43,071 nucleotides of DNA from positions 1-43,071 of the forward strand of contig JAJRWT010000093.1 of the NCBI GenBank assembly GCA_024276675.1. The letters are read 5' to 3'. Made by a program: the position numbers and the translations under genes. Positions 25,499 to 33,780 of the stretch are shown one piece after another (positions within the stretch are counted from its first letter, which is position 1; each line of letters starts with the position of its first letter). Below the pieces are notes generated by a model. It was not told the origin of the DNA. It did not search any database and saw only the letters and a list, made by a program, of their open reading frames with translations. The stretch is from Myxococcota bacterium (GTDB lineage Bacteria; Myxococcota_A; UBA796; JAFGLY01).

Positions 25499-26050
25499 AT
25501 GCAAAAGAAATTCGTCTGTTCCGTCTGTGGATACGTACACGAAGGCGATGCCCCTCCCGACAAGTGCCCCCAGTGCGGCGTTTCCGCCGACAAGTTCAAG
25601 GAACGGCAGGCCCAGCAGCTCTCTTGGGCCGACGAGCACGTCATTGGCGTGGCCAAGGGTGTGGACGCCGAAATCATCGAAGGCCTGCGGGCCAACTTCA
25701 CCGGCGAGTGTACCGAGGTGGGCATGTACCTGGCCATGAGCCGCCAGGCCGACAGGGAAGGCTACCCGGAGGTGGCGGAGGCCTACCGCCGCATCGCCTT
25801 CGAAGAAGCCGACCACGCGGCGCGTTTCGCCGAACTCCTGGGAGAAGTGCTGGAAGCCGACACCCGGGCAAACCTGGCCGCCAGGGTGGCCGCCGAGCAT
25901 GGCGCATGCCAGGGCAAGAAGAACATCGCCACGAAGGCCAAGCAACTGGGATACGACGCCATCCACGACACCGTCCACGAGATGTGCAAGGACGAAGCCC
26001 GCCACGGCGCGGCCTTTGCCGGTCTCCTGAAGCGCTACTTCGACCAGTAG
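25499..26050 (+). CDS. rbr: Rubrerythrin with N-terminal rubredoxin domain
   Basis: A 183-residue non-heme iron peroxidase. The rubredoxin-like domain comes first (CSVC at 7-10, CPQC at 23-26), followed by the ferritin-like di-iron domain with iron ligands in NFTGECTEVGMYL, RIAFEEADHAARFAELL, RVAAEHGAC and MCKDEARHGAAF. Domain order is the reverse of classical rubrerythrin and matches the reverse rubrerythrin type found in anaerobes and microaerophiles. It reduces hydrogen peroxide in the cytoplasm with electrons from reduced nicotinamide cofactors through rubredoxin-type partners. AAGGAGAG about 8 nt before the ATG fixes the start. It stands alone, with a structured leader and a stem-loop after its stop. 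Confidence 0.95.
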   Translation: MQKKFVCSVCGYVHEGDAPPDKCPQCGVSADKFKERQAQQLSWADEHVIGVAKGVDAEIIEGLRANFTGECTEVGMYLAMSRQADREGYPEVAEAYRRIAFEEADHAARFAELLGEVLEADTRANLAARVAAEHGACQGKKNIATKAKQLGYDAIHDTVHEMCKDEARHGAAFAGLLKRYFDQ

Positions 26051-26085
26051 CTCCAGTCACCTGTTTCAAACCTTCAAGCCCACCG

Positions 26086-26109
26086 GAGGGGGTCAGAGAT
26101 GGCCCCCTC
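26086..26109 (+). terminator. Stem-loop after rubrerythrin
   Basis: GAGGGGG (26086-26092) pairs with CCCCCTC (26103-26109) about 36 bp after the rubrerythrin stop. The T-rich tail of an intrinsic terminator is missing, so the call is weak. Confidence 0.35.
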
Positions 26110-26234
26110 TCGTCGTACCTGCGCCGGGCATCGTCTCCGCCATCACCGGCTCTGCCCATCCGAGGCCCGGTTCCCGCTCCACGAGTCGGGGAGCTTGGCT
26201 GGCGGGAAGACCCGCCAGGCAGTAGGTATTGGCC

Positions 26235-28067
26235 ATGGCTCAGGTCACCGGACTACAACCGTCGTTCCACAGGGGTCCTCCAGGATTGCCCGCCCTGGCG
26301 GCCCTGGCCTTTGCCGTCGGTTGCTCCGGCGCGCTTTCACCCCCCGATCCCGTGGGCATGGTCAAGATCACGGTGGACGGGGCTCCATCCCTCTCGGGGA
26401 GCAGCGGCACCTTCTACATGGACCGCTACGAGTTTCCCAACCAGGAAGGTGAAAAGCCGCTCACCTACCTGGACCTGGAGCAGGCAGCCAGCCTCTGCGC
26501 CCAGGAGGGCAAGCGCCTCTGCACCGCGGGCGAGTGGAGACGCGCCTGCCTTGGGCCCGACGGGACCAACCGCTACGGCTATGGCCCCGTCTACCAGGAG
26601 GACCGTTGCCATTCGGCAAGGCGCCTTCCTTCCGGGCACACCAGCATGATGGATCCCGATGAGTTGGTGGCCCCGTCAGGCTCTTTTCCCCAGTGCAGTA
26701 CGCCCGAGGGCATCTGGGACCTGGTAGGGAACCTGGAGGAATGGGTCCTGGACGACTGGAAAGGCATGGGCGGCATATTGGAGGGTGGCGCGTGGTACAC
26801 CCACACATCCTACGCGGACTGCACCGGGCGCTACTCCCGCCAACCAGACTACCGCATCGACCCCCGCAGGCGTGTCTTCTCCGCGGGTTTCAGGTGCTGC
26901 TGGAGCGCCGAAGCCCCCAGCGCCGAAGATCTCCCCCCGGAGTACATCGCTGCCGACACGCGAGAGCGCCTCCAGGCAGCCCAGGAGGCGGTCACGCCCA
27001 CCGACTACGATCCCCAGGCCGAGCTGCAGCTCGCGGACGGCCTGTGGATGGACACCTTCGAGTACCCCAACAAGCCCGGCATCAACCCGCTCATCGCGGT
27101 TTCCTGGACCCAGGCGCGGGATCTCTGCCAGGAGGCGGGCAAGCGGCTCTGCCAGGTCCGGGAATGGGAAATTGCCTGCTCTGGCCCTGCTCGTTGGAAA
27201 TACCCATACGGCAATCGCTACATTCCCGATGCCTGTTCCGTGGAACGTGATTCTCCCTCGCCCACGGGGGAATACCTGGCCTGCGTCTCGCCGCTGGGCG
27301 CCCGTGACATGGTTGGGGGAGTGTGGGAGTGGACGGCCAACCGGCTCGACATCCCCGGACTCACCAGCGACCCCCAGCAGGTCCTCCGTGAGATCCGTGG
27401 CGGTTCCTGGTTCGTGGACTCCCACAAGGCCGTCTGCCGCCCCGACGACGGCTATCCCGCCGCTCCCCAGGACACCGTCTTCCCGGACCTGGGTTTCCGC
27501 TGCTGCCGTGGCCAGGTTCAGAGTACCGCGGCCCAGCCCATCCCCCCCAACATCGACTGTCCCGCCGGCATGGTGGCGGTGGGGGACTTCTGCATCGACA
27601 CCTTCGAGTTTCCCAACCGCGAAGGGGCTCCCCCAAGGGGCAACATGAACCTGGCCCAGGCGCTTCAAGCCTGCCGGGAACGGGGAGTCCACGTCTGTAC
27701 ATCCCAGGAGTGGGAGCTGGCATGTTCCGGGAGGGAGCATCGCAGGTGGCCATATGGCAACACCTACGAACCCGACCGCTGCTACGACGAATCCCGTTCC
27801 CGCCAGAGCCATGGCGGCACGGCCGCGGCCTCGGGGCAGATGCCCCTATGCGCCACCCCGGAAGGTGTCCACGACATGTGCGGCAATCTCTGGGAGTGGG
27901 TGATGGACACCGACACCCGGGGCTCTCTTCGCGGCGGTGGATGGAACGTTGCCGCGGGCCTGGGGCAGTGCCGGGCCAGAGCCGATGCCGAAGATGACTA
28001 CAGCTCGGCCGAAACCGGCACGCGGTGCTGCGCCGTTGCCCAGGAGATCGAGGCCGCCGGGCCATGA
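26235..28067 (+). CDS. Lipoprotein with three FGE-sulfatase (SUMF1) domains
   Basis: A 610-residue protein. The signal peptide ends in lipobox AVGC (Cys about residue 30). Three tandem copies of the formylglycine-generating-enzyme fold follow, at about 45-235, 265-435 and 455-605. Each has a FYMDRYEFPN-type start (also LWMDTFEYPN, FCIDTFEFPN), a KRLCTAGEWRRAC-type helix, a GN/GGxWEWV core and a C-terminal GFRCC-like end. Catalytic FGE carries two copper-binding cysteines near the GGSW and SYC segments. Here domain 1 keeps only one (SYADC) and the others are likewise incomplete, so sugar or peptide binding is more likely than sulfatase maturation. It is the first gene of an ATGA-overlapped operon. 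ATG at 26235 is preferred over TTG at 26229. Confidence 0.83.
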   Translation: MAQVTGLQPSFHRGPPGLPALAALAFAVGCSGALSPPDPVGMVKITVDGAPSLSGSSGTFYMDRYEFPNQEGEKPLTYLDLEQAASLCAQEGKRLCTAGEWRRACLGPDGTNRYGYGPVYQEDRCHSARRLPSGHTSMMDPDELVAPSGSFPQCSTPEGIWDLVGNLEEWVLDDWKGMGGILEGGAWYTHTSYADCTGRYSRQPDYRIDPRRRVFSAGFRCCWSAEAPSAEDLPPEYIAADTRERLQAAQEAVTPTDYDPQAELQLADGLWMDTFEYPNKPGINPLIAVSWTQARDLCQEAGKRLCQVREWEIACSGPARWKYPYGNRYIPDACSVERDSPSPTGEYLACVSPLGARDMVGGVWEWTANRLDIPGLTSDPQQVLREIRGGSWFVDSHKAVCRPDDGYPAAPQDTVFPDLGFRCCRGQVQSTAAQPIPPNIDCPAGMVAVGDFCIDTFEFPNREGAPPRGNMNLAQALQACRERGVHVCTSQEWELACSGREHRRWPYGNTYEPDRCYDESRSRQSHGGTAAASGQMPLCATPEGVHDMCGNLWEWVMDTDTRGSLRGGGWNVAAGLGQCRARADAEDDYSSAETGTRCCAVAQEIEAAGP

Positions 28068-29407
28068 GCACCCAGGCTGCAAGACTACCCGGAAAGCTGG
28101 CCTTCGGCCTGCTGACAACTCTGGTGCTCCTGGGACTGCTGGAGGGAGCGCTCTGGGCCGTGGGGACCATCATCCACCGGGACTGGAGGGTGGATCCCCT
28201 GCCGGTGCCACGGGACTACCGGGTTCTCTGTCCCGCCAACGGCCTGGTGAAACTCTGTCCCGAGGAACACTTCCACTACCAACGGGTAAGGCCCGAGATC
28301 TTCTTTCCCCATCCCGACAGGCCCAGGATCGTGGTCATCGGGGAGTCCTTCGTCTTCGGCTACGGTCTCCCAATGGAGCAGGCCTGGCCCGCCAGGTTGG
28401 AGTACCTGCTGGATGACCGGGTAGAGGTCATCAACATGGGCCGCTGTGGCAGCTACTCCTCGGCCCTGGTGCCCACGCTGGAGGCGGCGCTCACCGTGGA
28501 ACCCAGCCTCATCGTGCTGTCCATCGGCAACAACGAACACACAATGACCTCCTTCTACACCGGCTGGGCCGGCCGGCACCCCCTGGCTTTCTACTCGATC
28601 TCCCGGCAACTTGGCCGTCTTCAGTTGTTCGGCTTCCTGCTGGACGCGCTGGGCCAGGACGGCCACGTGACGGAAAGCCAATCGTCGGCGCCCCTGGTGT
28701 TCGACAATCCAACGGACCAGGCGGTCTACGCTGCCCGGCGGAGACCACCGGACCTGTCCCTCTTCCCCGATGCCCTGGCCGGTCCCCAGGTCACGGCCAT
28801 CCTGGAAGATGAGCAGCGCCTCAAGGAACACATCTTCAAAGGTCGCATGGAATCCATGATCAGCCAGGTCCAGGACCAGGGCATCCCCCTCCTTGTCACC
28901 ACCCTCCCGGCAGATCTCACCAGGCCCCCTACCCTCTCCGGAATACACGACGGTGACCCGGAGCGGGTTCGGGCATTTCACCAAAAGCTGTTGAACCCCC
29001 GGAACGACCAGGGGTCGCGGAACGACGGCGAGCGCCAGACCCCCGAGGAACTGCTGGCCATGGCGATGGAGGAAGACGACCAGGTGGCCTCGTTCCACTA
29101 CTTCCACGGCATGATGCTCCTGGGGCGTGGGCAGGATCCCGCGGCGGCCCAGGCCTTCAGGCGCAGCATGGACCTGGACATGATTCCCGACGCCACCCCC
29201 ACCATCAACGGGATCATTCGCGAGCTGGCCAGCGCGACGGGATGTGCCCTGGTGGACCTGGACACCCTCTCCGATACCGTACTGCGTGACGGCGATTCCA
29301 TCTTTCTGGACGGCATCCACGTGAACCGCCACGGCGCCGACGTCGTGGCCGCTCAACTGGCCCCCGTGGTGGAGTCCCTCCTGAATCCCGCGCCCAGGGT
29401 GCCATGA
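28064..29407 (+). CDS. SGNH-fold hydrolase, membrane-anchored
   Basis: A 447-residue protein with an N-terminal signal-anchor helix (LAFGLLTTLVLLGLLEGALWAV). It has SGNH blocks: block I VIGESFVFGYG with the nucleophile Ser, block III SIGNNEH with Asn, and block V FLDGIHVNRHG with the Asp and His. It would be an extracytoplasmic esterase or acyltransferase acting on a cell-surface glycan or lipid. The start ATG overlaps the previous stop (ATGA), showing translational coupling to the FGE-domain lipoprotein. The helical insert EEDDQVASFHYFHGMMLLGR before block V is a single TPR-like hairpin. The substrate is unknown. Confidence 0.82.
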   Translation: MSTQAARLPGKLAFGLLTTLVLLGLLEGALWAVGTIIHRDWRVDPLPVPRDYRVLCPANGLVKLCPEEHFHYQRVRPEIFFPHPDRPRIVVIGESFVFGYGLPMEQAWPARLEYLLDDRVEVINMGRCGSYSSALVPTLEAALTVEPSLIVLSIGNNEHTMTSFYTGWAGRHPLAFYSISRQLGRLQLFGFLLDALGQDGHVTESQSSAPLVFDNPTDQAVYAARRRPPDLSLFPDALAGPQVTAILEDEQRLKEHIFKGRMESMISQVQDQGIPLLVTTLPADLTRPPTLSGIHDGDPERVRAFHQKLLNPRNDQGSRNDGERQTPEELLAMAMEEDDQVASFHYFHGMMLLGRGQDPAAAQAFRRSMDLDMIPDATPTINGIIRELASATGCALVDLDTLSDTVLRDGDSIFLDGIHVNRHGADVVAAQLAPVVESLLNPAPRVP

Positions 29408-30882
29408 CGACCCGCCTGCCAGGGGCTTCCCACGGCCACCGGCTCTCTCCGGGACGGCGGAGGAGTCTGCGCGCAGCCGCCATGCTGCTGGGCATCGCCA
29501 TGCTCGTGGGGGCGGAATTGCTCCTGCGCCTTCTTGGAGTCCCCTCCCGGGCGGAACCGGCGCTCCCCAACGGGTGGGGCGAGGACGTTCGCCTCGTCAC
29601 CCCGGACAACCGAGAGAGCTACCTGGAGATACTCCCGGCATCCCCTGATCCCCAGCCGCCGGGAGCAGGCAACACCAGGTGGGTGCGCACTTCCCGGAAG
29701 ATGGTGTCCGACAGGTTCATGCGCGACCTGCAATACCAGGTTCCACCACGCGCCGGTATCTTCCGTGTCTTCTGCTTCGGCGGCTCCGCCACCCTGGGCG
29801 TCCCCTTCGATGAACGACCCCGACTCACCTTTCCGTATCGAACACAGCAGCACCTGGACCAGGTGGGCATCGGCGCCCAGGTCATAAACCTGGGGGGAGC
29901 TTCCTTCGGTAGCCAGCAGGTGCTGGAGGTCATGGAGCAGGTGCGTTCACACGGCGCCTCGGCATTCGTGGTCTACAGCGGCAACAACGAGTTCTTCAAC
30001 TACGCCCTGGCCCTGCAGCGGATGAACGCCGGCTGGAGCGCCTCCACCCACCGAAGCGTATCCAGGCTGCACATCTTCAGACTCCTGGAAAACACGCTGC
30101 TCCCCAGGGATGAGCAACAGCCCGCCCTCCAGGGCGATTCTCCCATGGATGCGGCCAGGATCCAGAACGAGATGGTGAAGGAAGCGATACTCAGCACACT
30201 GGCGGACCCCAAGTCCACGGAACGCCCCACCAGGGGCCCTGACGGCAGAATGCGGCGCAGGGACCGCCACTACCAGGCGGTGATGAACACCTGGGCCGAC
30301 AACCTGGAGCGCATGGCCCGCATCTCGGAATCGGCCGATCCACCGACGGACCTGTACATCGTGGACATACCCGCCAACCTCCTGGAACCTCCATGGCTGG
30401 CCATCCAGGATCCCGCCCTGGGTGGTATCCAACGCCGGCGCGTGGAAAAACTGCTGAAGAAGGCCGCCCTGGCCAGGGAACAGGACCGCCTGGAAGACGC
30501 CCTGGAACTCTACGATGCCGCCATCCGCATCGACCCCCTGAACGCCCGGAGCCGCTACGACAGGGGAATGCTCCAACTGGAGTTGGGGCGGCGGCAGGCG
30601 GCCAGGGCCGACCTGCTGGATGCCCTGGAGCTGGACATGAACCCGGGCAGACCCCTCCCGGCCCAGTCCCGGACCATCCGAGAGCTGGCCGAATCCCGCC
30701 CTCTTGTCCACCTGGTGGAACCTGGCCCGGAGTTCGACGATCCCGAATCAGCCGGCAGGGAGTTTTTCCACGATTCATGCCATCTCAGCGCAAAGGGCTA
30801 CGACACCATTGCAAAGGCCGTGGCCAATGAAATCCTGGCCCACGAGTCGGAGCAACTGCCCTCCTGGGCCCCGGGAGGTTGA
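29404..30882 (+). CDS. SGNH-fold hydrolase with TPR insertion
   Basis: A 492-residue relative of the upstream hydrolase. It has a signal-anchor (AAAMLLGIAMLVGAELLLRLLG), block I CFGGSATLGVP, block III YSGNNEFFN and block V HDSCHLSAKGYD, with the catalytic Asp and His. A TPR pair at about 350-405 (REQDRLEDALELYDAAIRID) is inserted before block V, where the upstream copy has only a remnant. It overlaps the upstream stop by 4 bp (ATGA), so the three genes form one coupled operon. It is likely an envelope acyl-transfer or de-esterification enzyme. The two hydrolases probably arose by duplication; the sugar or lipid they act on cannot be read from the sequence. Confidence 0.82.
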   Translation: MTTRLPGASHGHRLSPGRRRSLRAAAMLLGIAMLVGAELLLRLLGVPSRAEPALPNGWGEDVRLVTPDNRESYLEILPASPDPQPPGAGNTRWVRTSRKMVSDRFMRDLQYQVPPRAGIFRVFCFGGSATLGVPFDERPRLTFPYRTQQHLDQVGIGAQVINLGGASFGSQQVLEVMEQVRSHGASAFVVYSGNNEFFNYALALQRMNAGWSASTHRSVSRLHIFRLLENTLLPRDEQQPALQGDSPMDAARIQNEMVKEAILSTLADPKSTERPTRGPDGRMRRRDRHYQAVMNTWADNLERMARISESADPPTDLYIVDIPANLLEPPWLAIQDPALGGIQRRRVEKLLKKAALAREQDRLEDALELYDAAIRIDPLNARSRYDRGMLQLELGRRQAARADLLDALELDMNPGRPLPAQSRTIRELAESRPLVHLVEPGPEFDDPESAGREFFHDSCHLSAKGYDTIAKAVANEILAHESEQLPSWAPGG

Positions 30883-30944
30883 GGCAGAAAATCCCACTCG
30901 CCCGATGACACTCCTGCCCCGCCCAAGGATCCCCTCCTGGGAAC

Positions 30945-30961
30945 GCGGGCGTCTCGCCCGC
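30945..30961. other. Short perfect hairpin GCGGGCG-TCT-CGCCCGC
   Basis: A 7-bp perfect stem with a TCT loop, 63 bp after the last operon gene. No T run follows. Motifs of the form CGGGCGTCTCGCCCG are common REP-like palindromes in GC-rich genomes, so it may be a dispersed repeat rather than a terminator. Confidence 0.4.
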
Positions 30962-31149
30962 CTTCAGCCTCTTGAAAGCCTCTTTCAGCAGTACCGCCTC
31001 CAGCGGAGCTTCGTTTCCTGAAAGCACTTCCATCTCCAGCGCAGGACTGTCCGCCCCACTCGCCCCCGGTTATTGTAATACCGGGCTTGTTATCCAACAT
31101 TGCTCCGTTCGTATGGATCCCGTTCAATGACGACACCACCCGGCATCAC

Positions 31150-31854
31150 ATGCTGACACACCTCGTTGCCTTCCTGGCGGGCTGTGCCTTCACCGCTGCC
31201 CTGACCTGGTGTTTCAGGCTCACGCGGCCCAGCGCGGCCTTCAGCCCCCTGAAAGATCCCTCCAACTTTTATCTCCCTCCGGGCTTTCCCCCCTTGAAGG
31301 CAGAAGCCCAGCTCTGGCTGGTGCCCGATGCCCACGCCCAGCGCATGGCTGTCATGGCGGTATCGAGCCTTCTGGCAGATCGGGGGCCGGTATTGCTCCT
31401 GCCCAGGACATCCAGCCGGCCGGAGATGGCCTCCCTGCTCCGCAGCGTTGATGGTATCTACTGGATGGACCGGGAACGCCCCGAAGTCTCCCGAATGCTC
31501 CGTGTCGTTGAAACCCTGGAACGGCTGGGCCCCCCCGCAATAGTCGTGGAAGGCACCGAAGCCCTGGAAGAACCCGCCACCGACGAACCGGCGGACGCCG
31601 TGCTGGAAGAAGCCATCGAATGTTGCCAACTGGATGTGATCATCATCCTGCTGGAGTCGGACATGCTGCCTCGACAGCCAGAGCTGCGCCTCGAGCCCAT
31701 CGAAGGCGGCCTGGCCACACCTGGCTCCTCGCAGCCCTTGATCTGCTACACCAACGGAACTCCCGAGTTCCAGATACGCTCCAACACCCCGCCAGGTGCC
31801 CGGCCCTCCAGCCCAGGTGCACGGAACCAGCCGCCCGCTCCCGGCTCCGTTTGA
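31150..31854 (+). CDS. Membrane-anchored protein, DUF835-like
   Basis: A 234-residue protein with one N-terminal membrane helix (LTHLVAFLAGCAFTAALTWCF) and a cytoplasmic alpha/beta domain (about 55-180). Its pattern (QLWLVPDAHAQRMAVMAVSS, PVLLLPRTSS, IYWMDRERPE, PPAIVVEGTEALEEP, DVIIILLESD) resembles DUF835, a domain of unknown function in archaeal and deltaproteobacterial signalling proteins. That assignment is a judgement from the residue pattern. The tail is Pro-rich and disordered. The ATG at 31150 has no good ribosome site, and the start might lie upstream at a TTG (31087). The repeat pair at 31868 begins 14 bp after its stop. Confidence 0.55.
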   Translation: MLTHLVAFLAGCAFTAALTWCFRLTRPSAAFSPLKDPSNFYLPPGFPPLKAEAQLWLVPDAHAQRMAVMAVSSLLADRGPVLLLPRTSSRPEMASLLRSVDGIYWMDRERPEVSRMLRVVETLERLGPPAIVVEGTEALEEPATDEPADAVLEEAIECCQLDVIIILLESDMLPRQPELRLEPIEGGLATPGSSQPLICYTNGTPEFQIRSNTPPGARPSSPGARNQPPAPGSV

Positions 31855-31883
31855 ACGCGAAGCTCCCAGTTCTCCCCAGGCGC

Positions 31884-31892
31884 TGTGGATAA
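31884..31892 (-). promoter_or_regulatory. DnaA-box-like nonamer (repeat copy 1)
   Basis: TGTGGATAA on the plus strand is the perfect DnaA box TTATCCACA on the minus strand. A copy occurs at the same place in repeat 2. With only two in 256-bp spacing, an origin is not established; a DnaA-binding or DnaA-responsive element is possible. Confidence 0.5.
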
Positions 31893-31910
31893 CTTTGGGG
31901 ACAAACAACG

Positions 31911-31940
31911 AAAAAGTCTCCGGGTTGCCGTCAACCACGG
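31911..31940 (-). terminator. Minus-strand terminator-like hairpin, repeat copy 1
   Basis: On the minus strand an 8-bp stem (CCGTGGTTG/CAACCCGG, one bulge, 4-nt loop) is followed after a few bases by five T residues. It would end a minus-strand RNA running through the variable core. Confidence 0.45.
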
Positions 31941-32139
31941 GCAGCGCAGCTATGTGCCCGCTTTTCGGGCACGCCATATTGCGCCTCGCAAAGTGCTTTC
32001 CACGTGCAGAAAGCACTTACGCACCATTCTCGGCGCGAGGAGTGGGAGCTTGGTTTTCTTCAATAATTATTGATAAGTCCGTGTTTGGCCTGTTCTTGCA
32101 CCATAGCAGTGGTATTGCGTGGGAGTTCTCCGCAGGACC

Positions 32140-32148
32140 TGTGGATAA
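32140..32148 (-). promoter_or_regulatory. DnaA-box-like nonamer (repeat copy 2)
   Basis: The same perfect TTATCCACA match on the minus strand as in copy 1, 256 bp away. It is followed by TTTGGGGACAAACAACG, conserved in both units. Confidence 0.5.
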
Positions 32149-32166
32149 CTTTGGGGACAAACAACG

Positions 32167-32196
32167 AAAAAACCTCCGGGTTGCCGTCAACCACGG
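32167..32196 (-). terminator. Minus-strand terminator-like hairpin, repeat copy 2
   Basis: The same hairpin as in copy 1, with six T residues on the minus strand. Conservation of both stem and T run in the two copies supports a functional 3' end for an RNA transcribed from the AT-rich block at 32319-32332. Confidence 0.5.
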
Positions 32197-32426
32197 GCAC
32201 GGTAGCTATGTGCCCGCTTTTTGGGCACGCCATAAGGTAGTTTCTTACCCGACTTCCACGTATCGCAAGCAGTTGCACACGCTTCTTCGCTCTCCAGAGG
32301 AGAGTATTGACCTCTTTGATAATTATTGATAAACTGGCCCATTCGCGGCCCCGCCCGGACGACGGCGCCCAGCTCTGGTTCCAACTGCCGGGCAACCAGG
32401 TGCCGCGTTGCAATGATGCTCCACCA

Positions 32427-33734
32427 TCAGAGGTACTGAACCGCCATGGCAGCCAGCGTGCTCCGCTCGCTCTTGAGCAGGGTGACATGGCCGTGCTCGG
32501 GGCAGCCCTTGAGCCTCTCAGCCGTGTAGATGAGGCCGTTGGAGGCCGAATCCAGGTAGGGGTTGTCGATTTGATCCGGGTCTCCGGTGAGGACCATCTT
32601 TGTGCCCTCTCCGGCACGACTGATGATGGTCTTGACCTCGTGGGGGGTCAGGTTCTGGGCTTCGTCCACGATGACATACTGCCTGGGGATGTTCCTGCCC
32701 CGGATGTAGGTAATGGCTTCCAGGGAGATGAGATCCTGCTGCTTGAGTTCCGCGATCCTCTTTTCGCTGGAGGACAGGGAACTGGACTCATCATCGCGCA
32801 GGAGGTAGGCCAGGTTGTCGTAGATGGGCTGCATCCAGTGGAAGAGCTTCTCGTCCTTGGCGCCCGGAAGGTAGCCTATGTCCTTGCCAAGTGGAACGAT
32901 GGGCCTGGAGAAGAGAACCTTGTCGTAGATGCGTGAACGCAGGGTCACGTGCAGGGCCGCGGCAAGGGCCAGGAGGGTCTTGCCGGTGCCGGCCCTTCCC
33001 ACGAGGGTGACGAGCTGTACACTGGGGTCCAGCAGCAGTTCGAAGGCCAGCCTCTGCTCCTTGCTGCGGGGCTTGATGTTCCATGCCCGCTCGAAGCGGG
33101 CATTGAGGTGGATGAGGGCGTCGGGACGCTCTGCTCTGGCCAGGGCGGAGTGCTTGGGGTTGACCTGGTCGCGTAGCAGGATGAACTCGTTGGGGCAGAA
33201 CTGGAAGTCCGGGCTCACCAGGGTGTCCGTCTCGTAGAAGGCATCCACCATGTCTCCGGGGACATCCACTTCGCGGTAGCCGGTGAACAGATCGTCGAGC
33301 CTGACCTTCTGCTTCTCGAAATCCTCCACCAGGATCCCGAGGGCGTCGGCCTTGAGCCGGGCGTTGATGTCCTTGGAAACGAAGATCACGTTTTCCCCTG
33401 CTTGAAGCAGGCGATAGGCAACCCTGATGATCTTGTTGTCGGGAAGCCCCACGTCCAGGCCCGTTTCAGTGATCTCCCCTTTTCCCGTCACGATCTTCAG
33501 TAGACCGCCCTGGGCCAGGGGCACGCCCTGGTTCAGGCGGCCCTGCTGGCGGATGCGATCCAGGTGACGGATCACCCAGCGGGCATTGCGGCCCAGCTCG
33601 TCGTGTCTGCTCTTGAAGTGGTCCAATTCCTCGATGACCGCCATGGGCAGTACCACCAGGTTGTCGGCAAAGCAGTCCAGGGCCTCGGGGCTGTGCAGGA
33701 GAACGTTGGTGTCAAGGACGAAGGTCTTTCTCAT
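32427..33734 (-). CDS. PhoH2-type PIN-ATPase
   Basis: A 435-residue fusion. The N-terminal PIN RNase domain (about 1-140) starts KTFVLDTNVLLHSPEAL, with the first acidic metal ligand at D8 and E35/E36 following. The C-terminal PhoH AAA-like ATPase has Walker A GRAGTGKT at 246-253 and Walker B YVIVDEAQNLTP near 340-350. It belongs to the PhoH2/YlaK class, in which a PIN nuclease is joined to an RNA-helicase-like motor. It probably unwinds and cuts RNA in the cytoplasm. Unlike toxin-type PhoH2 operons, no small antitoxin gene is seen next to it. The stop lies about 95 bp from the edge of the second 209-bp repeat. Confidence 0.92.
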   Translation of the reverse strand: MRKTFVLDTNVLLHSPEALDCFADNLVVLPMAVIEELDHFKSRHDELGRNARWVIRHLDRIRQQGRLNQGVPLAQGGLLKIVTGKGEITETGLDVGLPDNKIIRVAYRLLQAGENVIFVSKDINARLKADALGILVEDFEKQKVRLDDLFTGYREVDVPGDMVDAFYETDTLVSPDFQFCPNEFILLRDQVNPKHSALARAERPDALIHLNARFERAWNIKPRSKEQRLAFELLLDPSVQLVTLVGRAGTGKTLLALAAALHVTLRSRIYDKVLFSRPIVPLGKDIGYLPGAKDEKLFHWMQPIYDNLAYLLRDDESSSLSSSEKRIAELKQQDLISLEAITYIRGRNIPRQYVIVDEAQNLTPHEVKTIISRAGEGTKMVLTGDPDQIDNPYLDSASNGLIYTAERLKGCPEHGHVTLLKSERSTLAAMAVQYL

Positions 33735-33780
33735 GGCCCGTTTCCGAGACGTTGGGGTTTGGGAAAATCGCGGGTAGCTG

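Larger units (their letters stand above)
31868..32076. repeat. 209-bp repeat copy 1, non-coding, divergent core
   Basis: The left block 31868-31978 differs from copy 2 at about nine of 111 positions, and the right block ends in AATAATTATTGATAA. The 83-bp core between them (31979-32061) has no clear identity with copy 2 but is exactly the same length. Hairpins: CCGGGTTG/CAACCACGG (31920-31940, one bulge), GTGCCCG/CGGGCAC (31954-31972) and, in the core only, AAGTGCTTTC/GAAAGCACTT. The unit carries one DnaA-box-like nonamer. A 62-codon open frame exists, but the differences within it against copy 2 are all non-synonymous, arguing against a protein. Confidence 0.85.
32124..32332. repeat. 209-bp repeat copy 2, non-coding, divergent core
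   Basis: The period to copy 1 is exactly 256 bp, leaving a 47-bp spacer between units. The conserved left block, the hairpins at 32176-32196 and 32210-32228 and the right block (ATAATTATTGATAA) are all present. The core (32235-32317) has its own small hairpins, for example CTCTCC-AGA-GGAGAG near 32291-32305. Bases outside the unit differ from those beside copy 1, so the boundaries are real. Confidence 0.85.

Noticed and set aside
31885..32073. A 62-residue protein encoded by each 209-bp unit
   Set aside because: No ribosome site, the start lies inside the DnaA-like nonamer, and codon differences between copies are all non-synonymous.
32085..32099. Sigma-54 type match TTGGCCTGTTCTTGCA between the repeat units
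   Set aside because: GG and GC are only 9 bp apart; sigma-54 needs 10.
31868..32332. Chromosomal replication origin
   Set aside because: Only two DnaA boxes at wide spacing, no dnaA/dnaN/gidA neighbours; the units look like a repeat family instead.
31868..32332. Integron attC sites
   Set aside because: The core GTTRRRY/RYYYAAC boxes are absent and no integrase gene is near.
32427..33734. PhoH2 toxin-antitoxin module
   Set aside because: No small antitoxin frame with a ribosome site overlaps or precedes the gene.
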